NCBI GenBank assembly: GCA_024278455.1
Contig: JAJRTE010000304.1
Location: 1-49,325 of the forward strand
Direction: 5' to 3'
DNA from: Myxococcota bacterium
GTDB lineage: Bacteria > Myxococcota_A > UBA796 > JAJRTE01
Length of the DNA stretch: 49,325 bases
Shown here: piece after piece, positions 18,044 to 26,016 of the stretch
Layout of the letters: each line of letters opens with the position of its first letter
Numbering within the stretch: position 1 is the first letter of the stretch
Program-made: the position numbers and the translations under genes
The notes under the pieces: generated by a model
Told to the model about the DNA's origin: nothing
What the model saw: the letters and a program-made list of their open reading frames with translations, nothing else
The model's database searches: none

Positions 18044-19236
18044 GCGTCCTTCGACCTGGTTGTATCGAGCCGCTGCCCCGGAGGTGCCTGGGATGGGACG
18101 CCGTCCCCGCCGGACGCTGCCACGTCTTCGTCCAGGACGGAACAGTCGCGTCGCCACGAGACAACGGCATCGAGATGGACCCGGCCGTCGCCGGACAGCG
18201 CACCCTGCAAGTGGCTCGACCGGGACCACGTGAGGTGCACGGTCTCCATCACGCGAGAAGACGGCCGGAGGTTCGGTCCACCAGGAGGTGTCATTCGTCC
18301 AGGCTCCCCGGCCTCCTCCACCCAGCGGGCCAGGCGGCCGAGCAGCGCCATCTGGGCCACGGCCGTGGATTCGGCCCGGGCGTGGTAGAGCAGCAGCCGC
18401 GCCAGGTCGTCGTGGAGAAAATCCAGCGCGATCTCGTCCAGTTCATCCTCCACGGCATGCAGCCGCGCGGCATCGATGGGGACCGCAACCCTCGAGAACA
18501 TCGATTCCCGAAAGGTCTGGACCTCCTCGATGGGATATGCGCCCGGCCGGCCCGGACCTCCGAACGCCAGCTCCAGGTCCACGCCAGCATGGACATGGAG
18601 CGTACCGACAGGGACGACCGTCTCGTCACAAGCTTGCAGAGCCGCCGTGGCCGACGAAAAACCTCGCGACACCACGTCCAAGACGTCGACCGTCCCGGGA
18701 ATGTGGACGAACGGCTCGACAAGCTGTCGCGCCACGGTGGGCCAGGGCAGCCGGTCGCCCGGAGCCAGGTGCAACACCGACTCGAGCGCCTCTGGAGCCT
18801 TGCCCATCTGAAGTCTGGCTTCCTGCCGGAGCGCGTGGAGGCGCAGCGCCGCTTCGGTCGATTCGAAGTAGGGGTCGGCGTCGTGGAGCGGTCCAGGCAC
18901 GTGGCGGTCGATGAACGCCTCGAGTTCCCTGGCGACCTCTCCGGGCGATGGCCTCTCGTCACGCCCTGCCGCGCGACGGACTCGAGCCTCCACCAGGGCC
19001 GACGCCAGCCGTTCCGCGGCTTCTGCGATGATTCGGGTGCGACGGGGATGGTGGCCGGGAATCCTCGAGACCAACTCGTCGAGCCCGTCCTTCCCCCCAA
19101 ACCGGTACACTTCATCCAGGATGCCGCCAGTGTGGGGCGCCTCCAGCAAGGCGGTCACGGTCCGGTCTACACCGCCGTCGCCACGGCCGAACGCTCGCCA
19201 GCCAGAGGCACGCCGGCCGCGGTCTTGTTGTTCCAC
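18040..19236 (-). CDS. Conserved-looking protein of unknown function, coupled to the lipoprotein gene
   Basis: 398 aa from GTG 19236, chosen because GAGGAG lies 6 nt upstream; longer upstream translation is low-complexity. No signal peptide or membrane segment is visible. The protein is rich in Ala, Arg, Asp, Glu and Val, with several helical stretches (RIIAEAAERLASALVEARVR, ELDEIALDFLHDDLARLLL) and a central PFVHIPGTVDVLDVVSRGFS segment. I do not recognise a family. Its ATGA overlap with the lipoprotein gene downstream suggests a shared process. A possible alternative is a cytoplasmic regulator of that lipoprotein's pathway, but nothing in the sequence shows DNA binding. Confidence 0.65.
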   Translation of the reverse strand: MEQQDRGRRASGWRAFGRGDGGVDRTVTALLEAPHTGGILDEVYRFGGKDGLDELVSRIPGHHPRRTRIIAEAAERLASALVEARVRRAAGRDERPSPGEVARELEAFIDRHVPGPLHDADPYFESTEAALRLHALRQEARLQMGKAPEALESVLHLAPGDRLPWPTVARQLVEPFVHIPGTVDVLDVVSRGFSSATAALQACDETVVPVGTLHVHAGVDLELAFGGPGRPGAYPIEEVQTFRESMFSRVAVPIDAARLHAVEDELDEIALDFLHDDLARLLLYHARAESTAVAQMALLGRLARWVEEAGEPGRMTPPGGPNLRPSSRVMETVHLTWSRSSHLQGALSGDGRVHLDAVVSWRRDCSVLDEDVAASGGDGVPSQAPPGQRLDTTRSKDA

Positions 19237-19299
19237 GGACTTCTCCTCTTCGGCCGCACATCCCGCATGCCGTGCACGGGAAACCCGCCGGGTACGGTG

Positions 19300-19328
19300 T
19301 TGAGATCCGCGGCCCATGCAGCTAGAGT
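19300..19328 (+). promoter_or_regulatory. Possible promoter for the secreted glycosidase gene
   Basis: -35 TTGAGA (19300-19305), 17-nt spacer, -10 TAGAGT (19323-19328), about 100 nt before ATG 19429, in the 192-bp divergent region shared with the unknown gene ending at 18040. Confidence 0.4.
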
Positions 19329-19428
19329 ACACCATAACATAGCGTCCAGGACTGTCTCGAGCAAGCCGTCAACCAGGCCGGGCTCGAGAGAAGTGGCACG
19401 AGGCGGTAGCAAGAGGAGGCCCATCGCC

Positions 19429-21336
19429 ATGAAAACACGAGTCATGCTTGTCACGTCGCTTTCGTTGATGTTCGGAGCCGGGCCGGGCCTGTCTCCTGTC
19501 CTTCCGGAAGGCTTCCCGGTCCGGCCGGGCCGGGCCCTGGCCGCAGAGAGTCCCAATCTCTACGGAATCCACGACCACGACCCCAGCCCCAGGGAGTACC
19601 TGGACCACATTTCCTCGGGCGGGGCTCGAGGCTGGGTGACCGCCACGGTGGCCATCGGCGCCGATCCCAACAACACGAGCGGGGACGATTTTTCGTGGAT
19701 CGAGGACCTGGGCCACACGGTGATCGTGCGGCTCAACTACGGCTACTGCCCGGATGGCACGATTCCACCGGCAGACCGGTACGACGACTTCGCCCGGCGC
19801 GCCGCCAACTACGTGGCCGCGTCTCGAGGTGCGCACATCTGGCTGATCGGCAATGAGACCAATCTTCCCGTCGAATGGCCGGTCGTGGACGGGCGCCTCC
19901 GGTACGTCTCGCCGCAGGAGTACGCCACGGTCTTTCGCAAGGTGTACGACGCCATCAAAGCAGTTCGGCCCGACGACAAGGTGATTACCCAGGCGATCGC
20001 CCCGTTCGCCGGTCCCTACGGAGAGGGGAGCGCGTGCGGCTACCCCCACGATGGCAACCCGCTCAACTGGGTGCAGTACTTGAACCAGACGCTCACCGCA
20101 GTCTCGGCCAGCGGCGGCCTGGACGGTATCGCGCTCCACATCAATTCTCGAGGCTACACCTACGACGACATCCACAGCGAGGCCAAGGTCGATGCCGGGG
20201 GCCAGGCTCTCTATTTCAGCTTCTACGTGTACAAGGACTGGGTCGACTACGGCATTCCCTCGAGCCTGTACCACCTTCCCCTGTACGCCACCGAATGCAA
20301 CGGGCTCTACTACTGGTCCGGGGGCCATCCGGAGAACCCGGACGCGCACTATGAGGCCGGGTGGATGCAGGAAATCTACGCCGAGATCGACCGGTACAAC
20401 CAGGAGGCCGCCGTCTCGGGCAAACCGATCTTCAGGTGCGTCAACATGTACCGCTGGTGTGCGTGGTGCGACGGGTGGAACATCGACGGAAGCCCCTACG
20501 AGGACCAGATCCTGGCGGACCTGGACGGCGTCGTGACCGCCGGGTACACCTGGCCCGGAAACAACGGAACCCCGGCGGAACCCACCGGCGAAAACCTGGC
20601 CCTGGCCGCCGCGGATTGGGCCGCGAGCAGCGTGTACAACTCGAGTTCCACCGGTGACAAGGCCTACGACGGCATCGTGTCCGAATCGAGCAAGTGGACG
20701 TCGGACGGAACGACCGCGGAGTCGTGGCTGGCCATAGACCTCGGGCTCGAGTGCACTATCACCGGCTTCATCGTTCGCCACGCAGGCGCGGCGGGCGAGC
20801 CGGCCTACTTCAATACCCAGGCCTTCCGCATCGAAACCGGAACCGCCCTCGAAGGCGCAGCATGGCAGACTCGAGCCACCGTGGACAACAGCGCCCAGGC
20901 GAACATCAGCACCGTGGTGCTCGACAACCCGGTGTCCGCGCGCTACGTTCGACTCCATGTCACCGACGCCGGCATCGACCAGTACGCACGCATCCCGGAA
21001 TTCGAGGTCTACGGCTATCCGGGCGAAGGCAACCAGCCGCCCGTGGCCGTGGCGAGCGCCAGCCCCGAAACAGGTCAGGCACCGCTGACCGTGCGGTTCA
21101 GTGGCACGGCATCCCACGACGACGACGGCTCGATCACCGGCTATGCCTTGGACTTCGCCGATGGAACCACCGGGTCTGGAGCGACGGTGACCCATACCTA
21201 CGCCAGCGAAGGCGTGTACATCGTCACGCTGACCGTGACGGATGACGACGGGGAGACGGATACGACGTCGGTGACGGTGACCGTCGAGGCGGAAGTGCCG
21301 GGGTGCGGGGGGGAAGCGGTACGGCGATTGCCATGA
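19429..21336 (+). CDS. Secreted clan GH-A-like glycosidase with discoidin and PKD domains
   Basis: 635 aa from ATG 19429, with AGGAGG 9 nt upstream. Signal peptide to ~42 (GRALAAES). Residues ~43-380 read as a TIM-barrel glycoside hydrolase: Glu143 in IWLIGNETN (the Asn-Glu acid/base pair after strand 4 in clan GH-A) and Glu289 in LYATECNG (candidate nucleophile after strand 7). Residues ~395-530 are an F5/8 type C (discoidin) carbohydrate-binding module (ESWLAIDLGLECTITGFIVR, ARYVRLHVTDAG). Residues ~535-620 are a PKD domain (PPVAVASASPETGQAPLTV). The protein stops abruptly after GCGGEAVRRLP. Likely polysaccharide degradation outside the cell; the substrate is unknown. The ORF is open far upstream, but that part is antisense to the genes before it. 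Confidence 0.8.
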   Translation: MKTRVMLVTSLSLMFGAGPGLSPVLPEGFPVRPGRALAAESPNLYGIHDHDPSPREYLDHISSGGARGWVTATVAIGADPNNTSGDDFSWIEDLGHTVIVRLNYGYCPDGTIPPADRYDDFARRAANYVAASRGAHIWLIGNETNLPVEWPVVDGRLRYVSPQEYATVFRKVYDAIKAVRPDDKVITQAIAPFAGPYGEGSACGYPHDGNPLNWVQYLNQTLTAVSASGGLDGIALHINSRGYTYDDIHSEAKVDAGGQALYFSFYVYKDWVDYGIPSSLYHLPLYATECNGLYYWSGGHPENPDAHYEAGWMQEIYAEIDRYNQEAAVSGKPIFRCVNMYRWCAWCDGWNIDGSPYEDQILADLDGVVTAGYTWPGNNGTPAEPTGENLALAAADWAASSVYNSSSTGDKAYDGIVSESSKWTSDGTTAESWLAIDLGLECTITGFIVRHAGAAGEPAYFNTQAFRIETGTALEGAAWQTRATVDNSAQANISTVVLDNPVSARYVRLHVTDAGIDQYARIPEFEVYGYPGEGNQPPVAVASASPETGQAPLTVRFSGTASHDDDGSITGYALDFADGTTGSGATVTHTYASEGVYIVTLTVTDDDGETDTTSVTVTVEAEVPGCGGEAVRRLP

Positions 21337-21480
21337 GCGCGCCTCGAAGATTCCCCTCGAGGCCCGGTCGGCAGGTACGGCTCGAGTCACTGTCTGTCAC
21401 CGGAGACGGTGTGAGAATGGACGAGTCCGCGCGACGCGGCGCCGACTCCCAGGTCGATGGCTGCCGCCGCCGGGCCGACC

Positions 21481-22614
21481 TCATCGTCGCCTGCCGAGCA
21501 CATCGCCGGCTATCTTCATCCTCGACAACTCCGACGACCGGCCCGCGATCTGGATGTACCTGGCAGCACGGTAGGCACGTTCCGCGGGGTTGCCCGAGAC
21601 ATAGCCGTCGCCGGACAGCACCTGGAGCGCGGAACTCGCCACCTGTTCGGCGGTCTCTCCGCAGAAGACCTTGGCACAGGACACCAGGACGCCGGCCTGC
21701 CGCGGCGATACATCGACGGTCCAGGCAGCACGGTAGGCGAGAAGCTGCGCAGCCTGGTACCCGGCGAGCATTTCCGCGAGCTTGAACGCGACTTCCTGGT
21801 AGGCCACGAGGGGCTTTCCGCCGGTCATGTGCAGGTTGGCAAAGGTCCGGGCGGTCTCGAGGGCAGCATGCATGAGACCGAGGGAGGCTGCCACCAGGGC
21901 AAGGTCCTCCCAGCGCAACAGGGTGTCGAGCAACCGCTGCCGTTCCATGGGCCCGATGACGCCGTCCGGCTCGACCACACATCCGTTCAGCTCGAGCATG
22001 CTGCAGGTCATGCCGTCACACCCCAGGGTCTCCACCCGCTCACCGGCGACCAGGCCCGGCGTGTCCCGCTCGAGCAGGAACACCGCCGCGCGACCGTCCA
22101 GGCGTCCGGCCACGGCGAACAGGTCGGCAACAGGGCCGTTCACCACGAAGTGCTTGATTCCGTGGACGACGATTCGCCCTTTCTCGCGCCTCCCCTCGGT
22201 CTCGAACTCGTCGTTCTCCATGTTCATGGCCCCTTCGGAGAGAGCCACCGCGCCGACACGCTTGCCCTCGAGAAGCCTTGGGAGCCAGGCCGACCGCTGC
22301 CCCTCGGTCCCGAAAGCCTCGAGGAGTTTCGCGACCCGCCTCGTGCCGGTCTCGACGGCAAGGAAGAGCGATGGGGTATGCGTGGCAAAGACCTCCCCGG
22401 CGCGCATGGCCCGAAGTGCCGCACCCGCTGCGCCGCCGTCCAGGCCGAGTGCGAGATAAGGCGTGCGGGCCAGCCGCTCCAGGAGATCCCGGAGATTGGC
22501 CTCGAGGGCCGGGCCGAGCGCCCGTTCCGGTTCCCGCTCCAGGGAAAAATCGTGGACCATCTGGCTCAATGCGTCGAAAAACCGCTTCGCTTCGGCATCG
22601 AATTCGTAGTTCAT
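21481..22614 (-). CDS. Acyl-CoA dehydrogenase family protein (second of pair)
   Basis: 377 aa from ATG 22614; the start overlaps the stop of the preceding dehydrogenase as ATGA. It has the ACAD N-terminal, middle beta (VGAVALSEGAMN, HFVVNGPVADLFAVAG) and C-terminal helical domains. By manual alignment to isovaleryl-/long-chain ACADs, Glu236 (RWEDLALVAASLGLM) sits at the catalytic-base position of that subgroup, while the MCAD-type position near the C-terminus is Gly358 (IAGRSSEL). The FAD oxidises an acyl-CoA at C2-C3 and passes electrons to ETF. It is the last gene of the etfB-etfA-ACAD-ACAD unit and may form a hetero-oligomer with its neighbour. The N-terminus is more diverged than its partner's. 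Confidence 0.85.
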   Translation of the reverse strand: MNYEFDAEAKRFFDALSQMVHDFSLEREPERALGPALEANLRDLLERLARTPYLALGLDGGAAGAALRAMRAGEVFATHTPSLFLAVETGTRRVAKLLEAFGTEGQRSAWLPRLLEGKRVGAVALSEGAMNMENDEFETEGRREKGRIVVHGIKHFVVNGPVADLFAVAGRLDGRAAVFLLERDTPGLVAGERVETLGCDGMTCSMLELNGCVVEPDGVIGPMERQRLLDTLLRWEDLALVAASLGLMHAALETARTFANLHMTGGKPLVAYQEVAFKLAEMLAGYQAAQLLAYRAAWTVDVSPRQAGVLVSCAKVFCGETAEQVASSALQVLSGDGYVSGNPAERAYRAARYIQIAGRSSELSRMKIAGDVLGRRR

Positions 22615-23777
22615 CGGATCGTCCCAGCCTGCGATGACATGAGCTTGGAGATGATTTTCTTCTGGATTTCCGAGGTGCCGCCACCTATCGGGGCAAGCCG
22701 GCTGTCCCGAAAGATCCGCTCCACGTCGAACTCGTGGATGAAGCCGTAGCCGCCATGCAGGACCATGGCGTCGTGGAGCGGCTTCAAGCTCCAATCCCCG
22801 ACGAAGAGCTTGGCCACCGCGGCCTCGAGGTGGTTCAGGGGACGGCCCTGGTCCTTGCACCACGCGATACGGTACACCAGGGTCCTCGCCGTCTCCACGA
22901 ACATGCGAAGGTCCGCAAGCTTGTGCTTGATGGCCTGGAACTCGGCGATGGGACGCCCGAACTGGACCCGCCCCTTGGCATACCGGGCGCTCTTCTGAAG
23001 AGCGTACTCCGCCCCACCCACGATTGGGGCAAGCAGTGCACAGCGATCCCATTCCACGGTTTGCAAGGCCATGAGAAACCCCTGCCCCTCCGCGCCAAGA
23101 AGATTGTCCGCCGGGATTTCACAGTTGCGGAAAACCAGCTCAGACGTCTGGGATGACCGCACACCAAGCTTGACCAGAGGAGGACCCGCGCTGAATCCGG
23201 GCGTTCCCTGCTCCACGATGAACGCGGAAATCCCGGCATGCCTGAGTTCCGGCGCGGTCTTGGCGTAAACCACCACCACGTCGGCTATCGGGCCGTTCGT
23301 AATCCACATCTTGGTACCGTTCAGGACGTAGGTCTCCCCCTTCCTCTCCGCTGTCGTGGACAGGGAGGCCACATCGGAGCCGGCGTCGGGCTCGGACAGG
23401 GCCATGGCCCCGATCCACTCCCCGGAAATCAGCTTCGGCAGGTACTTCTCCCGCTGCGCCGCGGTCCCGTGCACGTAGATCGTGTCGGCACACAAGAACG
23501 CATGGGCACCGTAGGACAGGGTGAGACCCCCGTCAACCCCGGCCTCACCCAACGCTTCCCCGGCCAGCACCGTGGTGATCACGTCAGCACCCCCACCTCC
23601 ATAGGCCTCCGGAAGGTGCAGCCCGAGAAGACCAAACTCCCCGAGCGCGCGAAAAGACTCGAAGTCGAACGTCTCCTTCAAGTCGTGCTCCCGGCACCGC
23701 GGCACGATCTCCTTCCTGGCGAAGCGAAGGACCTCCTTCTTGAACATCGTCTGCTCTCGAGTGAATGCAAAATCCAC
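22611..23777 (-). CDS. Acyl-CoA dehydrogenase (first of pair)
   Basis: 388 aa from ATG 23777. A canonical ACAD by sequence: MDFAFTREQTMFKKEVLRFA, LSEPDAGSDVASL, TYVLNGTKMWITNGPIADV, GRVQFGRPIAEFQAIKHKLADL and a C-terminal GGTSEIQKKII FAD/CoA-binding segment. Neither usual catalytic-base position carries Glu: the MCAD-type position is Gly366 (PIGGGTSEIQ), and the isovaleryl/long-chain-type position appears to be Asp244 (VEWDRCALL). Asp bases are known in a few ACADs acting on cyclic acyl-CoAs; otherwise the subunit may be non-catalytic in a heteromer. It overlaps the next gene by 4 nt and lies 92 nt after etfA. Confidence 0.9.
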   Translation of the reverse strand: MDFAFTREQTMFKKEVLRFARKEIVPRCREHDLKETFDFESFRALGEFGLLGLHLPEAYGGGGADVITTVLAGEALGEAGVDGGLTLSYGAHAFLCADTIYVHGTAAQREKYLPKLISGEWIGAMALSEPDAGSDVASLSTTAERKGETYVLNGTKMWITNGPIADVVVVYAKTAPELRHAGISAFIVEQGTPGFSAGPPLVKLGVRSSQTSELVFRNCEIPADNLLGAEGQGFLMALQTVEWDRCALLAPIVGGAEYALQKSARYAKGRVQFGRPIAEFQAIKHKLADLRMFVETARTLVYRIAWCKDQGRPLNHLEAAVAKLFVGDWSLKPLHDAMVLHGGYGFIHEFDVERIFRDSRLAPIGGGTSEIQKKIISKLMSSQAGTIR

Positions 23778-23869
23778 GACCTGTCCTCTCCTCGATCGTT
23801 CGCCAAACCGATACCGGCCAATCTCCCGGCATGCCTCCCCCCCCAGGAAACAGGCGCCTCTCCGCTAAC

Positions 23870-24961
23870 TCACCCCTTGCCCTCCCGGAAACACTCGGTC
23901 AATTCGGGTACTACCTCGAGCACATCGCCCACGATACCCACGTCGGCCACCTGGAAGATCGGGGCACGGCGGTTGATGTTCACCGCGGCAAGGAACGGCT
24001 TCCCCTTGATCCCGGCAAGGTGCTGAAAGGAACCGCTGATACCAAGTGCGAGATAGACGCGCGGACTGACGGTTTGCCCCGAACTCCCCACTTGCCGGGT
24101 CTTCTCCATCCATCGCGCATCCACTAGTGGCCTCGAGCAGGCGATGTCGGCACCCATGACTTCGGCCAACTCCCTGGCGAGTTCCAGGTCGTCCGCGCTC
24201 TCGAACCCACGCCCGCAGGCGACGAGAACGTCCGAACGGGTGATGTCCACCTCTCCCTTCCCGGCCTCGCGAATGGAGAGGATGCGCCGGCCGACCCCCG
24301 GCACGCCCTCGCGGAACACCTTGCTGGACCAGTCCTCGATGACCCCCGCCGTTGGGACGACGCCTCGCGTTTTCTCCCCTGCTTGCGCCGATCCTCCCTC
24401 GCCGGCGCCTTCACCGGAGGCAACGGACGGACCATCAACCTCTCTCGATACATCCACCGGCGGCTCGGGGCGGGTGAATGCGCCGGGACGAACGGTTATC
24501 ACCGCGCCGGATGTGACGTCCGCCGACACGCGCGCGTTCACCTGCCCGCCGAACACCTGCCGCACCGCGCTCATCCTCCCCGTCCCCTCACGGTCCAGCT
24601 CGAGGCAATCCGGGAGGTACACCGCGCCGAGATGGACGGCGAGCCCCGGTCCGAGGTCCATCCCGAACGGGTCGTGAGCCATGAGCACGATCGCGGCTGG
24701 AGGGAGCAGCCGCCTGCACAGCTCCCGGATCATCTCGGCGTCCGGGTGCTCGAGCACAGGATGGGCCACGCGCCGGACTCGAGAGAACATCGCACAGGCG
24801 GCCCGGCATGCGCTGTCCACCCGCGGAGCAGCGCCGAAGACCACGGCTGTGGCAGAAGTCTCTTCCCCGGCGACCGTCGATGCCGCTCCGGACAACAGTT
24901 CAATCGTGTCCTCCAGGCTGCTTCCACCGGCCGAGAGGATGGCAAAGACAGGGTGCGTCAT
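23870..24961 (-). CDS. etfA: Electron transfer flavoprotein alpha subunit
   Basis: 363 aa from ATG 24961, overlapping the etfB stop as ATGA. The C-terminal FAD domain is canonical: CGRGFESADDLELAREL, VGSSGQTVSPRVYLALGISG, FQHLAGIKG, NINRRAPIFQVADVGIVGD. The N-terminal domain pairs with EtfB. Between them, about residues 165-210 contain a Gly/Ser/Glu-rich low-complexity insert (VASGEGAGEGGSAQAGE) that I would not expect in a compact EtfA. EtfAB carries electrons from the acyl-CoA dehydrogenases encoded downstream to the membrane oxidoreductase encoded divergently at 26017. Confidence 0.95.
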   Translation of the reverse strand: MTHPVFAILSAGGSSLEDTIELLSGAASTVAGEETSATAVVFGAAPRVDSACRAACAMFSRVRRVAHPVLEHPDAEMIRELCRRLLPPAAIVLMAHDPFGMDLGPGLAVHLGAVYLPDCLELDREGTGRMSAVRQVFGGQVNARVSADVTSGAVITVRPGAFTRPEPPVDVSREVDGPSVASGEGAGEGGSAQAGEKTRGVVPTAGVIEDWSSKVFREGVPGVGRRILSIREAGKGEVDITRSDVLVACGRGFESADDLELARELAEVMGADIACSRPLVDARWMEKTRQVGSSGQTVSPRVYLALGISGSFQHLAGIKGKPFLAAVNINRRAPIFQVADVGIVGDVLEVVPELTECFREGKG

Positions 24962-25746
24962 CGAATGACTCCTTGCGTCTTCAGTGCGGCTGCAAGCTGG
25001 GCGACCTGCTGCCCCAGGCTCCCCTCGAGCATGACCGCGCCTTCTCCCTGCGCCGGGACGAACAGGGATTCCAGAAGCACTCGAGCCCCGCGCCGGCCGA
25101 CCTCGGCCGGGTCGATCTCGAGTTCGGCGGCGCCGAGCACGGGAATGTGAACCGCGGCAGCCTTGCGAATGCCGCGAATCCCCACGTATCGCGGTTCGTT
25201 GATCCCGGTTTGAATCGAAAGGACACAGGGCAGGGCGATGTCGACCACCTCGACATTCCCACCGTCCACCTCTCGCTCCACGGTCAGGCGATCCTCCCGG
25301 ATGTCGATACGATTGACGAGGGAGGCGAAGGGGAGGTGGAGCCGGGCTGCGAGCATGCCACCGACCTGGCCGGCTTCATCGTCGGCCTGGGCACCGGTCA
25401 GCACCAGGTCCACCGGGTGCTTGCGCACGAACGCCTCGAGGATGCTCGCGATACCGGCCCCGTCGGAACCCTCGAAAGCAGGGTCCGACAGCAGGAATCC
25501 GGCATCCGCGCCCATGGCGATCTCTCGACGCAGTGCCTCCTCGTCCTCCTCGCTTCCAACCGTCACGACAGAGACCGAGCCACCCACGCGGTCCCGGATG
25601 CGAATGGCTTCCTCCACCGCGTAGTTGTCCCACTCGTTCACCGTGTAGACAAGGTCGTCGCGCACGATATCGGTCCCGTCATCGGCGATCTCGATCTCCT
25701 CCGCCGAGGTATCCGGGACGTTCTTGATACACACCAGGATGTCCAT
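24958..25746 (-). CDS. etfB: Electron transfer flavoprotein beta subunit
   Basis: 262 aa from ATG 25746, with GGAGGAG 3-5 nt upstream. It begins MDILVCIKNVPDT and contains VNEWDNYAVEEAIRIRD, the AMGADAGFLLSD segment and LVLTGAQADDEAGQVGGMLA, the AMP/adenine-binding fold region of EtfB. QTGINEPRYVGIRGI matches the conserved C-terminal docking area. First gene of the minus-strand unit etfB-etfA-ACAD-ACAD. A TATGAT hexamer on the minus strand at 25791-25786 could be its -10, but I see no good -35. Confidence 0.95.
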   Translation of the reverse strand: MDILVCIKNVPDTSAEEIEIADDGTDIVRDDLVYTVNEWDNYAVEEAIRIRDRVGGSVSVVTVGSEEDEEALRREIAMGADAGFLLSDPAFEGSDGAGIASILEAFVRKHPVDLVLTGAQADDEAGQVGGMLAARLHLPFASLVNRIDIREDRLTVEREVDGGNVEVVDIALPCVLSIQTGINEPRYVGIRGIRKAAAVHIPVLGAAELEIDPAEVGRRGARVLLESLFVPAQGEGAVMLEGSLGQQVAQLAAALKTQGVIR

Positions 25747-25894
25747 CGCTCCTCCCCGGTCGATCTCCCAGCCGGATATCAGGTCATCATACCTCGAGCG
25801 GCGGGTCTCGATCCGAATTTCTCGAGTGTCCGGCGGAAGGGCTGGAACCTTGCGCTGCTCCCGGCCGGTCGCCCCCCCAAAGCGCTGCGTGACA

Positions 25895-25903
25895 TGCTAC
25901 AAT
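25895..25903 (+). promoter_or_regulatory. Extended -10 element upstream of the EtfD gene
   Basis: TGCTACAAT at 25895-25903 is an extended -10 (TGn-TACAAT) about 113 nt before ATG 26017. No recognisable -35 lies 17 nt upstream, which is common for extended -10 promoters. It sits in the 270-bp divergent region shared with etfB. Confidence 0.4.
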
Positions 25904-26016
25904 TCCCCGGCGGTCCTGTCGAGGGCGCGGAGCACGAGACGGGCTTGCCGGCAAGGTCACCGGCGAACCCGCCTTTCGACTCCAGGTGCCGCGACGCTCG
26001 AGGGGAGACGGAGACC

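Noticed and set aside
17896..19428. Upstream extension of the glycosidase frame
   Set aside because: It would add over 500 residues antisense to two minus-strand genes and bury the signal peptide; ATG 19429 has AGGAGG and a signal sequence.
24808..26016. Upstream extension of the EtfD frame
   Set aside because: Antisense to etfB and the etfA start; the membrane domain begins right after ATG 26017.
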